In this document: positions 5,937 to 7,091 of the stretch, one piece after another
How the letters are laid out: each line of letters opens with the position of its first letter
Numbering within the stretch: the stretch's first letter is position 1
Origin: an uncultured Clostridia bacterium
GTDB taxonomy: Bacteria; Bacillota; Clostridia; Oscillospirales; Acutalibacteraceae
Assembly (NCBI GenBank): GCA_905236975.1
Contig: CAJOQU010000005.1
Span: 1-7,091 of the forward strand
Direction of reading: 5' to 3'
DNA length: 7,091 nucleotides
The notes under the pieces: model-generated
The model's database searches: none
What the model was told of the DNA's origin: nothing
Seen by the model: the letters and a program-made list of their open reading frames with translations, nothing else
Program-made: the position numbers and the translations under genes

Positions 5937-7091
5937 AGCTACCGCAGAACAGCAAAAAGCCATTGACGCCGCCCCCAATTTACTGGTCTCTGCCGCCGCC
6001 GGTTCCGGTAAAACGGCCGTGCTGGTCGAGCGTGTTATGCGCCGCTTGACCGATCCGATCGACCCCGTCAGCGCCGACCGCCTGCTGATCGTTACCTTTA
6101 CCAACCCCGCCGCCGCTGAAATGAAGGCACGACTGGAAAAACGCTTGGATCAAGAGTGCCGTGCGCACCCACAGGATATCAGCCTGTTGCGGCAAAAGCA
6201 GTTGTTTGCCGGGGCAAAAATTTGCACCATTGATTCCTTTTGTATTGATTTGGTGCGCGAAAATTTTGAACAGGCGGGGGTTTCACCCGATTTTAAAATC
6301 AGCGACGGTTTCTCGCTGCGCCCCTTGGACGAATCGGTTTTAGACCGCGTTTTAAACGATTATTACGAGCAAAAAGACCCGGCCTTTTTTGCCCTGTTGG
6401 AATTGGTCGGCGCCGATTATGATGACGGGGATCTGAAAGACCTTGTCCTTCGGCTTTACGACTACAGCCGCCAGATGGTTGACCCGACCGCCTGGTTTGA
6501 CCGCCTTGCCGCGCTTTACGCCGCGTTTGATTCCCGGTCGGTCTGGGTGGATTATGCGTTTCAAAAAGCGTGCCGAACGGCCGGGGATATGCAAAATGTG
6601 ATTACCAATACGCTGGATATCCTGCTTGGCGATGAAGATCAGGCAAAACGCTATTATGAGGATTTCGCGCTTGCGGCCGATAAGGTCAAACAGTTAAAAC
6701 AGGCTGCCGAAACAAGGGACTGGGACGGCGTGTATCACCTGGTCTCCACAACTTTTTTGCCTAAATTTCCCCGCACCGCCGCCGGCTCTTTCGAAAGCGC
6801 TGCCGCGAAGGAAGCAAGGGAGCTTTTAAACGGTGCGTTTAACGATCTTGCCGCCTTGTTTTACGCAGATCAAGCGTCGGTCGCGGCGCAACTGCAAACC
6901 CTCTCCGACCCGGTGAGGGTGCTTTCCGAGCTGTTAAAGCGCTTTGAAGGGGAACTGTTTGAGGAATACCGGCGCCGCAATATCTTTACTTTTCATAATA
7001 CCGAGCATTTGGCGCTGGCGCTCCTTTGCGGCGAGGGCGGCGAACGCCTGACAGACCGTTTTGACGAGGTCATGGTCGATGAATATCAGGA
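5926..7091 (+). CDS. addA: ATP-dependent helicase/nuclease subunit A (AddA), N-terminal part (3'-truncated by window edge)
   Basis: The first 388 residues of AddA, the UvrD/RecB-like superfamily 1A helicase and nuclease subunit that pairs with AddB. I translated it in full and found no stop or frameshift up to the window edge. The start region reads TAEQQKAID, the Q-motif area, followed by Walker A AAAGSGKT (23-30). Motif Ia is VTFTNPAAAEMKARL (about 55-69). The next motif reads TIDSFC, where many relatives have TIHSFC. The sequence ends in DEVMVDEYQ, the start of the Walker B motif II (DEYQD), so motifs III to VI and the C-terminal nuclease domain lie outside the window. The region 100-360 is the variable 1B domain. 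ATG at 5926 is supported by the strong upstream ribosome binding site and by the distance to Walker A. It overlaps the end of addB by 11 bases. Confidence 0.96.
   Translation, partial: MPFRATAEQQKAIDAAPNLLVSAAAGSGKTAVLVERVMRRLTDPIDPVSADRLLIVTFTNPAAAEMKARLEKRLDQECRAHPQDISLLRQKQLFAGAKICTIDSFCIDLVRENFEQAGVSPDFKISDGFSLRPLDESVLDRVLNDYYEQKDPAFFALLELVGADYDDGDLKDLVLRLYDYSRQMVDPTAWFDRLAALYAAFDSRSVWVDYAFQKACRTAGDMQNVITNTLDILLGDEDQAKRYYEDFALAADKVKQLKQAAETRDWDGVYHLVSTTFLPKFPRTAAGSFESAAAKEARELLNGAFNDLAALFYADQASVAAQLQTLSDPVRVLSELLKRFEGELFEEYRRRNIFTFHNTEHLALALLCGEGGERLTDRFDEVMVDEYQ

Overview
The window looks like a chromosomal segment of a spore-forming member of the Clostridia, most likely near the Ruminococcaceae/Oscillospiraceae. 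The evidence is the TypA subtype at the left edge, a BofA-family sporulation protein, and an AddB–AddA pair (the Firmicutes counterpart of RecBCD). Base composition is moderately GC-rich and even across the window. I see no mobile element, CRISPR array, tRNA or rRNA gene.

All six genes are on the plus strand and tightly packed. From left to right they are: the C-terminal part of the ribosome-associated GTPase TypA (to 581); a DEDDh 3'-5' exonuclease with an added C-terminal four-cysteine zinc-ribbon-like segment (578-1477); a radical SAM protein of the PflA-like/PflX group (1446-2321); a small membrane protein of the BofA family (2373-2639); the complete addB (2664-5936); and the N-terminal third of addA (5926 to the right edge). 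Three of the five junctions are overlaps of 4, 32 and 11 bases, and the bofA-addB gap is only 24 bases. Translational coupling and one or two polycistronic transcripts are therefore likely.

The only sizeable non-coding gap is 2322-2372. It holds the most notable regulatory structure: a perfect 11-bp inverted repeat with a T6 loop, whose right arm is the Shine-Dalgarno sequence of bofA. Folded in mRNA, it would hide the bofA ribosome binding site, and possibly reduce expression of what follows.

Functionally, AddB and AddA form the helicase-nuclease that resects double-strand breaks for recombination. BofA-family proteins are known for restraining pro-sigmaK processing during sporulation. The exonuclease and the radical SAM protein have clear folds but unknown substrates. 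Most of the window is ordinary core genome. I found no convincing undescribed multi-gene system; the points worth a second look are the bofA leader hairpin, the exonuclease/zinc-ribbon fusion, and the placement of bofA directly ahead of addBA.
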